A DNA stretch of 5,296 bases. Source: an uncultured Ruminiclostridium sp. (GTDB lineage: Bacteria; Bacillota; Clostridia; Oscillospirales; Ruminococcaceae). The stretch's first letter is position 1. Each line of letters opens with the position of its first letter. The DNA lies in assembly GCA_910585505.1 (NCBI GenBank), contig CAJUFF010000168.1:1-5296 (forward strand), in the 5' to 3' direction. The position numbers and the translations under genes are program-made. The notes beneath the pieces are model-generated. The model did not search any database. It had not been told where the DNA came from and saw only the letters and a list, made by a program, of their open reading frames with translations. Below are positions 1-5,219 of this stretch, piece after piece.

Positions 1-3
1 ATC

Positions 4-126
4 GGAAACGCCGTCTTTTCGCCCCAAAACGGTCATCTTCCGCGTCAAAAAGCCTTGTCAAACGACGGTTTGACTGCGTTTTTTTCCTTGAAGCTAACCA
101 TTTTGGGTCAAAAATCCGTCATTTCC
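4..126. repeat. Long imperfect palindrome (MITE-like or structured intergenic element)
   Basis: This stretch folds back on itself around position 65. Pairing each base i with base 130-i from 4 to 51, I count about 34 Watson-Crick matches in 48 positions. The blocks are 4-8 with 122-126, 16-19 with 111-114, 23-29 with 101-107, 31-33 with 97-99, 37-40 with 90-93 and 47-51 with 79-83. A perfect 7-bp stem, 57-63 with 68-74, sits at the centre with loop GACG. GTCAAA-type words occur at 44, 57, 68 (inverted) and 107. Length and symmetry fit a miniature inverted-repeat element or a large non-coding hairpin, but I recognise no family. The left end may continue outside the window. No gene is supported between 1 and 251; the open frames here look like by-products of this structure. 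Confidence 0.7.
47..85 (+). terminator. Possible intrinsic terminator inside the left-edge palindrome
   Basis: The core is a perfect 7-bp stem (57-63 with 68-74) with a 4-base loop, and a run of seven T follows at 79-85. An A-run at 47-51 can pair with the T-run and lengthen the stem. This arrangement could end a transcript entering from the left, but four bases (TGCG) separate the stem from the T-run. The same bases are the centre of the larger palindrome, so terminator function is an inference. Confidence 0.4.
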
Positions 127-151
127 TCTATTTTCAAACAAGCCCCAATCC

Positions 152-186
152 CTTTTAAACTATGGATTTTATCCATAATTTAAAAG
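152..186. repeat. Hairpin-forming inverted repeat upstream of mscL
   Basis: Bases 152-159 pair with 179-186 and bases 161-167 pair with 171-177. The only mismatch is C160 against A178, and the loop is three bases (168-170). That gives 15 pairs in a 35-base element, mostly A+T. It contains ATTTTATCCA (166-175) flanked by TTTAAA on both sides. The same skeleton occurs in opposite orientation in the inverted repeat at 5220-5271. An ATG at 162 lies inside this hairpin and is in frame with mscL, but it has no ribosome binding site and is not taken as the start. Confidence 0.7.
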
Positions 187-200
187 TGGTTTGTATAAGA

Positions 201-228
201 GCCTGTACTTTCGGAACAGGTTCCGAAA
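201..228 (+). promoter_or_regulatory. Small hairpin(s) in the probable mscL leader
   Basis: Bases 209-216 pair perfectly with 221-228 (TTTCGGAA and TTCCGAAA, loop CAGG). A competing 5-bp stem pairs CCTGT (202-206) with ACAGG (216-220). The two overlap, so only one can form. They lie 13 bases before the GGAGG site. This could be simple RNA stabilisation or a weak switch; no known riboswitch class is recognisable. Confidence 0.3.
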
Positions 229-241
229 AAACAATATTAAC

Positions 242-246
242 GGAGG
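242..246 (+). promoter_or_regulatory. Ribosome binding site that fixes the mscL start
   Basis: GGAGG ends five bases before the ATG at 252. It supports translation from 252 rather than from the upstream in-frame ATG at 162, which would add 30 residues absent from MscL proteins. Confidence 0.85.
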
Positions 247-251
247 CATTT

Positions 252-734
252 ATGGCAAAAGAAAAAAAGACAAGAGAAAAATCAAAATTTCTTAAGGAAT
301 TTAAGGAATTTGCCCTTAAGGGAAACGTTATGAGCCTTGCCGTAGGCGTTATCATAGGCGGAGCTTTTCAGAGTATCGTTTCATCTCTCACCGAAAATCT
401 GATTAAGCCGCTTATCGCCGTATTTACAGGGGGCGTAAAGCTTGACGACGCAGGAAATCCTCAGTACATAGGCGGAGCTTTTACAATACGAGGGGTTGAG
501 TTTAATTACGGCGCTTTTTTATCGGCGGTGATAAATTTCATTATTATGGCGCTGATACTGTTTCTGTTGGTCAAGGCCATGAATAAGGTTCTTTCTTTGG
601 GGCATAAGAAGGAAAAAGAAGAGGAGGAAAGAAAAAAAGCCGAGGAGGCAGCCAAAAAGGCGGAGGAAGCAGCCAAGCCCGACCCTCAAATCGTTTTGCT
701 TACGGAAATAAGAGATTTGTTGAAAAAAGATTAA
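252..734 (+). CDS. mscL: Large-conductance mechanosensitive channel MscL
   Basis: This 160-residue protein is the MscL channel, a homopentameric inner-membrane pore known to open under extreme membrane tension and release solutes during hypo-osmotic shock. The N-terminal amphipathic helix (KEFKEFALKGN, about 15-25) runs into TM1 (about 25-57, with LAVGVIIGGAF). A short periplasmic loop follows (about 58-86), then TM2 (about 87-110) and a cytoplasmic helix ending LLTEIRDLLKK (149-159), a family signature. L29 and V33 align with the E. coli gate residues L19 and V23. Two features differ from E. coli MscL (136 residues): about 12 extra basic residues at the N-terminus, and a longer Lys/Glu/Ala-rich linker (about 117-143), probably a helical coiled coil. 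S28 stands where E. coli has D18. The start is set by GGAGG at 242. The gene appears monocistronic, with no strong promoter visible and hairpins occupying the upstream DNA. Confidence 0.96.
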   Translation: MAKEKKTREKSKFLKEFKEFALKGNVMSLAVGVIIGGAFQSIVSSLTENLIKPLIAVFTGGVKLDDAGNPQYIGGAFTIRGVEFNYGAFLSAVINFIIMALILFLLVKAMNKVLSLGHKKEKEEEERKKAEEAAKKAEEAAKPDPQIVLLTEIRDLLKKD

Positions 735-738
735 AAAT

Positions 739-823
739 TTGAATAATCGGCATATTTTTTAGACGTATTCGAGAGCATATATTCACTGCATATTGAGTAA
801 ATTGTAATTTTCCGAATATTCAA
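739..823. repeat. Long-loop inverted repeat between mscL and the DUF4253 gene
   Basis: Bases 739-750 (TTGAATAATCGG) pair with 812-823 (CCGAATATTCAA) at 11 of 12 positions across a 61-base interior. A further inner pairing, TATTCG (766-771) with CGAATA (813-818), competes for the right arm, which is itself palindromic (GAATATTC). A run of seven T at 837-843 lies 13 bases beyond the right arm. This could help end the mscL transcript, or be a small repeat element. No other conventional terminator is visible after mscL. Confidence 0.45.
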
Positions 824-872
824 TACACCCGAAAAATTTTTTTGATTCATTATAACCGAAAGGGAACATAAA

Positions 873-1646
873 ATGCGAGATCCAAAAAACAATAACGAAC
901 TGAATAATCTGAAAGACAGTCTTGTAAGATATCTGGACTGTCCATGCCGCTACTTTCCTCCATCGGACAACGACAGCGATTTAATGAGAGCCTATGACAA
1001 TGCTCTTGAAAGAGGAAAAAAAGAAGGATTTTTCCCTATGATAGTTGCGGTTGACAGTACTCTCTGGGAATGCCTTGTAATGAATACGGAGCAAAACGCT
1101 GACGAAAGCTTTGAGTTTAACGCCGAAAAAGTAAGGGAATACAGGAAAAAAATTCTTTCGGAGCCTATTCCTTCGCCAAAAGAGGTTTTTACTCCCGATG
1201 ATGAGGATGAAGAAGAGGAAGACGATAACATCCGTGATGATACGGGCGAATATATCGATATTGAAGCGGATAACTGTCTTACCGGATATTGGGATATATT
1301 TTCCGATGATACTTTGCCTTTGATATTAGCGGAAATACCTGCCAAAAATCCTTGGGAGGTTTTTGCATGGCTGCCTTTCGGTGGCTGGAACGACTGTCCA
1401 GACACAAAGGAGCAAATGTCGGCTGCCAAGCATTGGCACGAGCTTTACGGCGCGGTACCCGCCCTTGTGACGCACGATGTGCTTGAATACGTGCTGCCGA
1501 AACCTGTGGGAAAAGAAAAAGCCATGGAAATTGCCCGTGAACAATACGCATTTTGCTATGATATTGTGGATCAGGGCATTGAAAGCGTAGGAGCGTTGGC
1601 GGAACTTATTTCAATATCATCGGTCTGGTATTTCTGGTGGGATTAA
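873..1646 (+). CDS. DUF4253 domain-containing protein
   Basis: The C-terminal ~95 residues match my recollection of DUF4253, a family of unknown function. Recognisable blocks are WLPFGGWNDCP (166-176), KHWHELYGAVP (186-196), HDVLEYVLPKPV (201-212), EQYAFCYDIVDQG (223-235) and the terminal VWYFWWD (251-257). The region before it (about 1-160) is less conserved. It has FFPMIVAVDSTLWECLVMN (53-71), which looks like a beta strand and helix, and a ten-residue all-acidic run at 109-118 that probably forms a flexible linker. No signal peptide, membrane segment or obvious catalytic motif is visible, so the protein is probably cytoplasmic. AAAGGGA at 859-865 lies seven bases before the ATG and supports this start. 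It is separated from its neighbours by hairpin-bearing gaps of 138 and 150 bases, so it is probably transcribed alone. No partner such as a toxin gene sits beside it, and I assign no function. Confidence 0.85.
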   Translation: MRDPKNNNELNNLKDSLVRYLDCPCRYFPPSDNDSDLMRAYDNALERGKKEGFFPMIVAVDSTLWECLVMNTEQNADESFEFNAEKVREYRKKILSEPIPSPKEVFTPDDEDEEEEDDNIRDDTGEYIDIEADNCLTGYWDIFSDDTLPLILAEIPAKNPWEVFAWLPFGGWNDCPDTKEQMSAAKHWHELYGAVPALVTHDVLEYVLPKPVGKEKAMEIAREQYAFCYDIVDQGIESVGALAELISISSVWYFWWD

Positions 1647-1710
1647 TAAGCTCTAATCTTTGATCATCCGTATTATTTGTCTATACTTTAACCAAAGATC
1701 AGGGCTTGTT
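1645..1710 (+). terminator. Imperfect palindrome / probable terminator after the DUF4253 gene
   Basis: Bases 1645-1662 pair with 1693-1710 at 17 of 18 positions, counting two G-T wobbles; the only mismatch is A1655 with C1700. Inside the 30-base loop, GTAT (1670-1673) pairs with ATAC (1683-1686) almost on the same axis. The stem starts at the stop codon and ends in a partly T-rich tail (TTGTTTGT, 1706-1713). This fits a terminator of the DUF4253 transcript, but the long loop and weak T-tract are atypical. A small palindromic repeat element is the alternative. Confidence 0.5.
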
Positions 1711-1732
1711 TGTAAAATCAAAAAACACCTAC

Positions 1733-1761
1733 TTGAAAAAATCCATGCAATATGCTACAAT
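1733..1761 (+). promoter_or_regulatory. Sigma-A-type promoter for the HAD-kinase operon
   Basis: TTGAAA at 1733-1738 (5 of 6 to TTGACA) is followed after exactly 17 bases by TACAAT at 1756-1761 (5 of 6 to TATAAT). TG at 1753-1754 gives an extended -10 (TGCTACAAT). Transcription would start near 1768, leaving a leader of about 29 bases before the ATG at 1797. This is the best promoter in the window. Confidence 0.75.
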
Positions 1762-1796
1762 AATAAAAACCGCGAAAAAAGGAGAATCCCGCCGCT

Positions 1797-2462
1797 ATGA
1801 AAATAAAAGCCGTTATCTTCGATATGGACGGAATAATTCTTGATACCGAGACACTTTTGGAAAAATACTGGCGCATGGCCGCAAAGGAATTCGGGTTCGA
1901 TATGAGCCGCGAGCAGGCATTGGAATTAAGAAGTCTTGCGGGCGAATACGCTTCTCCGCTGCTGAAAAAACACTTCGGAGAAAACTTCGATTACACCGCT
2001 GTGCGCAGTCGCCGCAAAAAGCTTATGGAAGAAGATATTGCACTGAACGGACTCAAAAAGAAACAGGGTGCGGAAGAAGCCCTCGAATATATAAAAAAGC
2101 TTGGACTTAAAAGAGCGTTGGCCACCGCCACCGATATTGAAAGAGCCGAAAATTATCTGAAAAAGATCGGGCTTTTCGATAAGTTTGACTGCATATGCTG
2201 CGGCTCCATGGTGAAGCACGGAAAACCGAGTCCCGATATTTATATTCTGGCGGCGGAAAGGCTTGAATTGGCTCCCGAAGAATGCGTGGCGGTGGAGGAT
2301 TCGCCAAACGGAATAACTTCCGCTTACAGAGCGGGTATGAAACCGATAATGGTACCCGACCTTTCGGAACCCGACGAAGAGCTTAAAAAGCTTCTGTACA
2401 AAAAATGCGGCAGTCTTACGGAGCTTCCCGCCGTTCTTGACGAGCTTGTGACTGCTGAATAA
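1797..2462 (+). CDS. HAD-superfamily hydrolase, beta-phosphoglucomutase-like (subfamily IA)
   Basis: This 221-residue cytoplasmic protein has all four HAD motifs in order. Motif I is FDMDG (8-12), with D9 as the expected nucleophile and D11 as the acid/base. Motif II is T110 in ALATAT. Motif III is K143 in HGKPSPDIY, and motif IV is E167-D168 in VAVEDSPNG (164-172), for Mg2+ binding. The helical cap lies between motifs I and II, at about 15-90. The DGIILDTE start and GKPSPD/EDSPNG blocks are those of the phosphoglucomutase/phosphatase branch; the true substrate (sugar phosphate or nucleotide) cannot be read from sequence. GGAG at 1781 lies 12 bases before the ATG, a rather long spacing. A good promoter lies directly upstream and the kinase gene follows after 42 bases, so the two are probably co-transcribed. 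A role dephosphorylating nucleotides or sugar phosphates next to a nucleoside kinase is possible but inferred. Confidence 0.93.
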   Translation: MKIKAVIFDMDGIILDTETLLEKYWRMAAKEFGFDMSREQALELRSLAGEYASPLLKKHFGENFDYTAVRSRRKKLMEEDIALNGLKKKQGAEEALEYIKKLGLKRALATATDIERAENYLKKIGLFDKFDCICCGSMVKHGKPSPDIYILAAERLELAPEECVAVEDSPNGITSAYRAGMKPIMVPDLSEPDEELKKLLYKKCGSLTELPAVLDELVTAE

Positions 2463-2504
2463 AATAAACAGCGATCCACTAACGGACAGAAAGGAAACGC
2501 AAAA

Positions 2505-3431
2505 ATGAACATACTTCCCATCTCCGAACTTAATAAAGCCCTTAATACCGACAGCGGAAAGGTGGTCAGCGAAGCCGAGGAGCTGTACCACGGCCAACTT
2601 GAAGCGGCGGTATCCGACATAGCGGAAAACTGTAAAGAAAAGCCAATAATACTGCTTTCGGGGCCGTCCGGAAGCGCAAAAACTACCACGGCGCTCAGGC
2701 TTAAGTCACTGCTTCGGAGAAACGGTTTCGGAGCTCATGTTATTTCTATGGACAATTATTTTTTGCCTTTGAACGGACTCAGCGGGGATGAGCTTATCAA
2801 AATTGACCTGGAAGCTCCCTCCCGTGTTGATATACCTTTACTCAAAGAGCATTTGGAGCGATTTTGGGAATGTCTTCCCACTCAGCTTCCCGTGTTTAAT
2901 TTTGCCGATCAGACAAGGGGAGAAGGAGAACTGCTTTGCAGACAGGAAAACGAGATAATAATACTGGAAGGCATACATGTGCTCAACCCATCGGTGACAG
3001 GCGATATAAAGCAGCACTCACAGGGAATCTATGTCAGCGTAAGGACAAGGCTTTCAAACCAAAACAAGCTTCTGCACCCAAGTATGATAAGGCTTATGCG
3101 CCGTCTGATGCGTGACAGGCTTTTCAGAGGCAGAAAAACGGAGGATATCATACGCGCCTTCAAGTCGGTGCAAAGAGGAGAAACTCTTTATATTATGCCT
3201 TTTAAGGATAACGCAGCCTTCAGCATAGATACCTTCATGTCCTTTGAAGCGGCTGTTTATTGCAACAAGCTGCTTCCGCAGCTTCAGGAAGTAAACAAAG
3301 ATTTCGAACTTTACGGAACTGTACGGGAGCTTCTGGATTTTATGGAAAACATTGTGCCGCTGCCCACCTCCATAGTACCCGACGGCTCGATTGTGCGCGA
3401 GTTTGTGGGCGGAAGCGTATTCAGCTATTAA
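2505..3431 (+). CDS. P-loop nucleoside kinase (uridine kinase / phosphoribulokinase family)
   Basis: This 308-residue protein probably transfers phosphate from ATP to a nucleoside such as uridine. The P-loop is GPSGSAKTT (53-61, with K59 and T60). MDNYF (82-86) corresponds to the substrate-binding D-x-Y segment of uridine kinases, with D82 the likely catalytic acid; the clostridial form I recall is DDYF, so the second D is N83 here. IIILEGIHVLNP (151-162) is the Walker B-like strand, and RLMRRLMRDRLFRGR (196-210) is the arginine-rich lid. Overall the order of blocks (FNF at 131-133, LEGIH, RRGE-like QRGETLYI near 223-230, MPF) matches the kinase half of the ~550-residue clostridial nucleoside kinase. 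The TGS/ThrRS-like N-terminal half of that protein is missing, replaced by about 45 residues. AAAGG at 2490-2494 precedes the ATG by ten bases. It probably belongs to an operon with the HAD gene. The exact substrate is uncertain. Confidence 0.87.
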   Translation: MNILPISELNKALNTDSGKVVSEAEELYHGQLEAAVSDIAENCKEKPIILLSGPSGSAKTTTALRLKSLLRRNGFGAHVISMDNYFLPLNGLSGDELIKIDLEAPSRVDIPLLKEHLERFWECLPTQLPVFNFADQTRGEGELLCRQENEIIILEGIHVLNPSVTGDIKQHSQGIYVSVRTRLSNQNKLLHPSMIRLMRRLMRDRLFRGRKTEDIIRAFKSVQRGETLYIMPFKDNAAFSIDTFMSFEAAVYCNKLLPQLQEVNKDFELYGTVRELLDFMENIVPLPTSIVPDGSIVREFVGGSVFSY

Positions 3432-3437
3432 TACTAA

Positions 3438-3510
3438 TTGAAAATCATATTAGACCTCTCTTATTGGAACAGTTTCTAAATTTGGGAATTTGTTAAGGAC
3501 AGATTTTCAA
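3438..3510. repeat. Nine-bp inverted repeat with a 55-base spacer, upstream of the AAA+ gene
   Basis: TTGAAAATC (3438-3446) is exactly complementary to GATTTTCAA (3502-3510). The interior adds no good concentric pairing, only a small AAATT/AATTT hairpin near 3478-3491. The left arm begins seven bases after the kinase stop codon. It may be a leader structure for the downstream gene or chance in A+T-rich DNA. No convincing promoter or terminator is visible in this 109-base gap. Confidence 0.3.
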
Positions 3511-3540
3511 CGAAAAAGCAAAGAAAGGTACAGTTAAGAA

Positions 3541-5064
3541 ATGTTCGCTAAAGTTGACACTTTCGGACTTACGGGACTAAACGCTTTTTCGGTAACGGTC
3601 GAAAGCAGCACCGAAAAAGGCACTCCCGATTTCAGAATAACGGGACTCGGCGACGCCTCGATACAGGAAAGCAGACAAAGAGTGATCGCCGCAATGGAAA
3701 ACTCAGAATTTTCCACCGCCAAGCTGAGAGCGGTGGTTAATCTTTATCCCGCCGACATAAAGAAAAGCGGATCTTCCTACGATCTTCCCATACTTATAAG
3801 CGTTCTTACCGCTTTGGGGTATGTTTGTCCTCCCAAAGAGGGCGACGTATTTATAGGAGAATTGTCTCTGTCCGGAGATCTGGCAGGAACGGCGGGAGTG
3901 CTTCCCATGGTAGCGGCGGCTAAAGAAAAGGGCTTTAAAAGAGTGTTTTTGCCCTACATAAACGTAAAAGAAGCTTCTCTTGTAAGGGGAATAGAGATAT
4001 ACGGGATACATAACATAAGGGAGCTTTCTTCTTTTTTGTCGGGGAGCATTGCCCTGATTCCCGCCGATCCTTATGTTCCCAAAACAGAGGATTATTTCGA
4101 TTCCGCAGATTTTTCCGACGTAAAGGGTCAGGAAAACATAAAGTCCGCCGTACAAACCGCCGCGGCCGGGTTTCACAATATCCTCATGATAGGTCCCCCC
4201 GGTTCGGGAAAAAGTATGATTGCAAAAAGAATAGCGGGGGTACTGCCGACTATGACCTTTGAGGAAAGCATTGAAACCACTTCCGTTTATTCCGTTGCCG
4301 GGCTTTTGGACAGCAGGTCGCCCTTTATCACCCGCCGTCCTTTTCGTCCCGTTTCGCATACCGCCAGCGGAGTGGGCATCGTAGGCGGAGGCAAAATTCC
4401 CTCTCCCGGCGAAATCAGCCTTGCCAATAACGGGGTAATGTTTCTGGACGAGCTTCCCGAATTTCGCCGAGATGTACTGGAAACCCTTCGTCAGCCGCTG
4501 GAGGACAGAAAGGTGGTAATAACAAGAGCGTCGGGTAAGACCTCATATCCCTGTAAGACCATGTTGGTGGCTGCAATGAATCCGTGTCCATGCGGCAACT
4601 ACGGAAGCTCCAATCCCTGCACCTGTTCGGAAAGCGCAATCGCCAAGTATCTGGGCAAAATAAGCCGCCCCGTACTCGACAGAATAGATATACAGATAGA
4701 GGTAAGCGCGGTAAATTACAGTCAGCTCAGGGAAAAAGCGGGTACATTATGCTCGGCGGAAATAAGGGAAAACATAGAAAAAGCAAGAGAAGTACAGAAA
4801 GAAAGGTTCAAAGGAACGGACATTCTTTTCAACAGCGAAATACCTCCTTCAAGGCTTACCGAATTCTGTCCGCTGAACGAACAGGCGGAAAATTTTTTAA
4901 GAAGCGTTTTTGATACATTAGGACTATCCGCAAGAGCCTATGACAGGATTATGAAGGTGGCAAGAACCGCGGCGGACATAGATGGGAGCGAAATTATCGA
5001 AAAGAAGCATATAAGCAGAGCGGTAATGTACAGAACTTTGGATAGAAAATATTGGAAATCTTAG
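3541..5064 (+). CDS. comM: YifB/ComM family Mg-chelatase-like AAA+ ATPase
   Basis: This is a full-length (507 residues) member of the YifB/ComM family. In Gram-negative bacteria ComM is known as a hexameric helicase that aids branch migration during natural transformation; the role in Clostridia is less clear. The N-terminal Lon-protease-like fold spans about 1-170 (MFAKVDTFGLTGLNAF, ITGLGDASIQESRQRV, SGSSYDLPI). The Mg-chelatase-type AAA+ core (about 190-395) has Walker A GPPGSGKS (218-225), Walker B VMFLDE (299-304), a sensor-1 region around N347, a CxC-x8-CxC cysteine set (349, 351, 360, 362) that may bind zinc, and LDRIDI (379-384). The C-terminal domain has GLSARAYDRIMKVARTAADI (461-480) with sensor-2 R465. 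Two hallmark blocks deviate: RPFRPVSHT (266-274) where PHHT is usual, and ANNG (295-298) where AHNG is usual. AGAAAGG at 3522-3528 serves the ATG. It may be read through from the kinase gene. Confidence 0.95.
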   Translation: MFAKVDTFGLTGLNAFSVTVESSTEKGTPDFRITGLGDASIQESRQRVIAAMENSEFSTAKLRAVVNLYPADIKKSGSSYDLPILISVLTALGYVCPPKEGDVFIGELSLSGDLAGTAGVLPMVAAAKEKGFKRVFLPYINVKEASLVRGIEIYGIHNIRELSSFLSGSIALIPADPYVPKTEDYFDSADFSDVKGQENIKSAVQTAAAGFHNILMIGPPGSGKSMIAKRIAGVLPTMTFEESIETTSVYSVAGLLDSRSPFITRRPFRPVSHTASGVGIVGGGKIPSPGEISLANNGVMFLDELPEFRRDVLETLRQPLEDRKVVITRASGKTSYPCKTMLVAAMNPCPCGNYGSSNPCTCSESAIAKYLGKISRPVLDRIDIQIEVSAVNYSQLREKAGTLCSAEIRENIEKAREVQKERFKGTDILFNSEIPPSRLTEFCPLNEQAENFLRSVFDTLGLSARAYDRIMKVARTAADIDGSEIIEKKHISRAVMYRTLDRKYWKS

Positions 5065-5076
5065 GAACAGAACTAT

Positions 5077-5108
5077 GCCCCACAATCAATGTTGCCCGAT
5101 TGTGGGGT
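5077..5108 (+). terminator. GC-rich hairpin after the AAA+ gene
   Basis: CCCCACAATC (5078-5087) pairs perfectly with GATTGTGGGG (5098-5107), and G5077 can wobble with T5108. The loop is ten bases. It begins 13 bases after the stop codon. The stem is strong but is not followed by a T-run, so it is more likely a transcript-end stabiliser or pause site than a full terminator. It may work with the terminator just downstream. Confidence 0.55.
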
Positions 5109-5116
5109 GCTATTGT

Positions 5117-5157
5117 AAAAAGAAACGAAAAAGGCAATCCCATTTCGTTTCTTTTTT
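5117..5157 (+). terminator. Intrinsic terminator, probably bidirectional
   Basis: Bases 5117-5130 (A5-GAAACGAAA) pair perfectly over 14 bp with 5143-5156, with a 12-base loop. The 3' arm ends in a six-T run (5152-5157) and the 5' arm begins with five A, so the same structure gives a T-run on either strand. It is the natural end for the transcript containing the AAA+ ATPase gene. Confidence 0.8.
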
Positions 5158-5219
5158 CAATATTCGGTTTCTTATACTATAGCAATCCAACAAAAAGATA
5201 AACAAACAGGAGCGAAGCG

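Noticed and set aside
1..183. A reading frame open from the first base to a stop at 181-183, and two other frames open over much of the same stretch (including one on the minus strand from 118 to 1).
   Set aside because: There is no start codon with a ribosome binding site in the window, the same bases form a long palindrome with a terminator-like centre, and openness in several frames points to composition rather than coding.
194..199. TATAAG as a -10 box for mscL.
   Set aside because: The -10 match is fair but nothing like TTGACA lies 16-18 bases upstream, where the hairpin arm sits. I could not support a promoter call.
162..251. A 30-residue N-terminal extension of MscL starting at the ATG at 162.
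   Set aside because: That ATG lies inside a hairpin and has no ribosome binding site; the ATG at 252 has GGAGG five bases upstream and gives a normal MscL N-terminus.
733..760. A/T-run pairing (733-738 with 754-759) just after mscL as an intrinsic terminator.
   Set aside because: The stem would be only A-T pairs with little GC, too weak to call.
851..856. TATAAC as a -10 box for the DUF4253 gene.
   Set aside because: Transcription would begin at about 862, inside the ribosome binding site, and there is no -35 box at the right distance.
992..1429. A 145-codon minus-strand reading frame rich in serine opposite the DUF4253 gene.
   Set aside because: Its serine run is the antisense of the Asp/Glu stretch of the real gene, it has no family resemblance, and the + strand protein has clear conserved motifs.
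1926..2597. A 223-codon minus-strand reading frame opposite the HAD gene.
   Set aside because: It is a shadow of the HAD gene, which contains all four catalytic motifs; the antisense product resembles nothing and spans the operon junction.
3438..3466. TTGAAA followed by TTATTG as a promoter for the AAA+ gene.
   Set aside because: The -35 is acceptable but the -10 candidate matches the consensus poorly at any spacing from 16 to 18 bases.
3703..4359. A 218-codon minus-strand reading frame opposite the AAA+ gene.
   Set aside because: It is antisense to the conserved N-terminal and Walker A regions of the YifB/ComM protein and has no recognisable motif.
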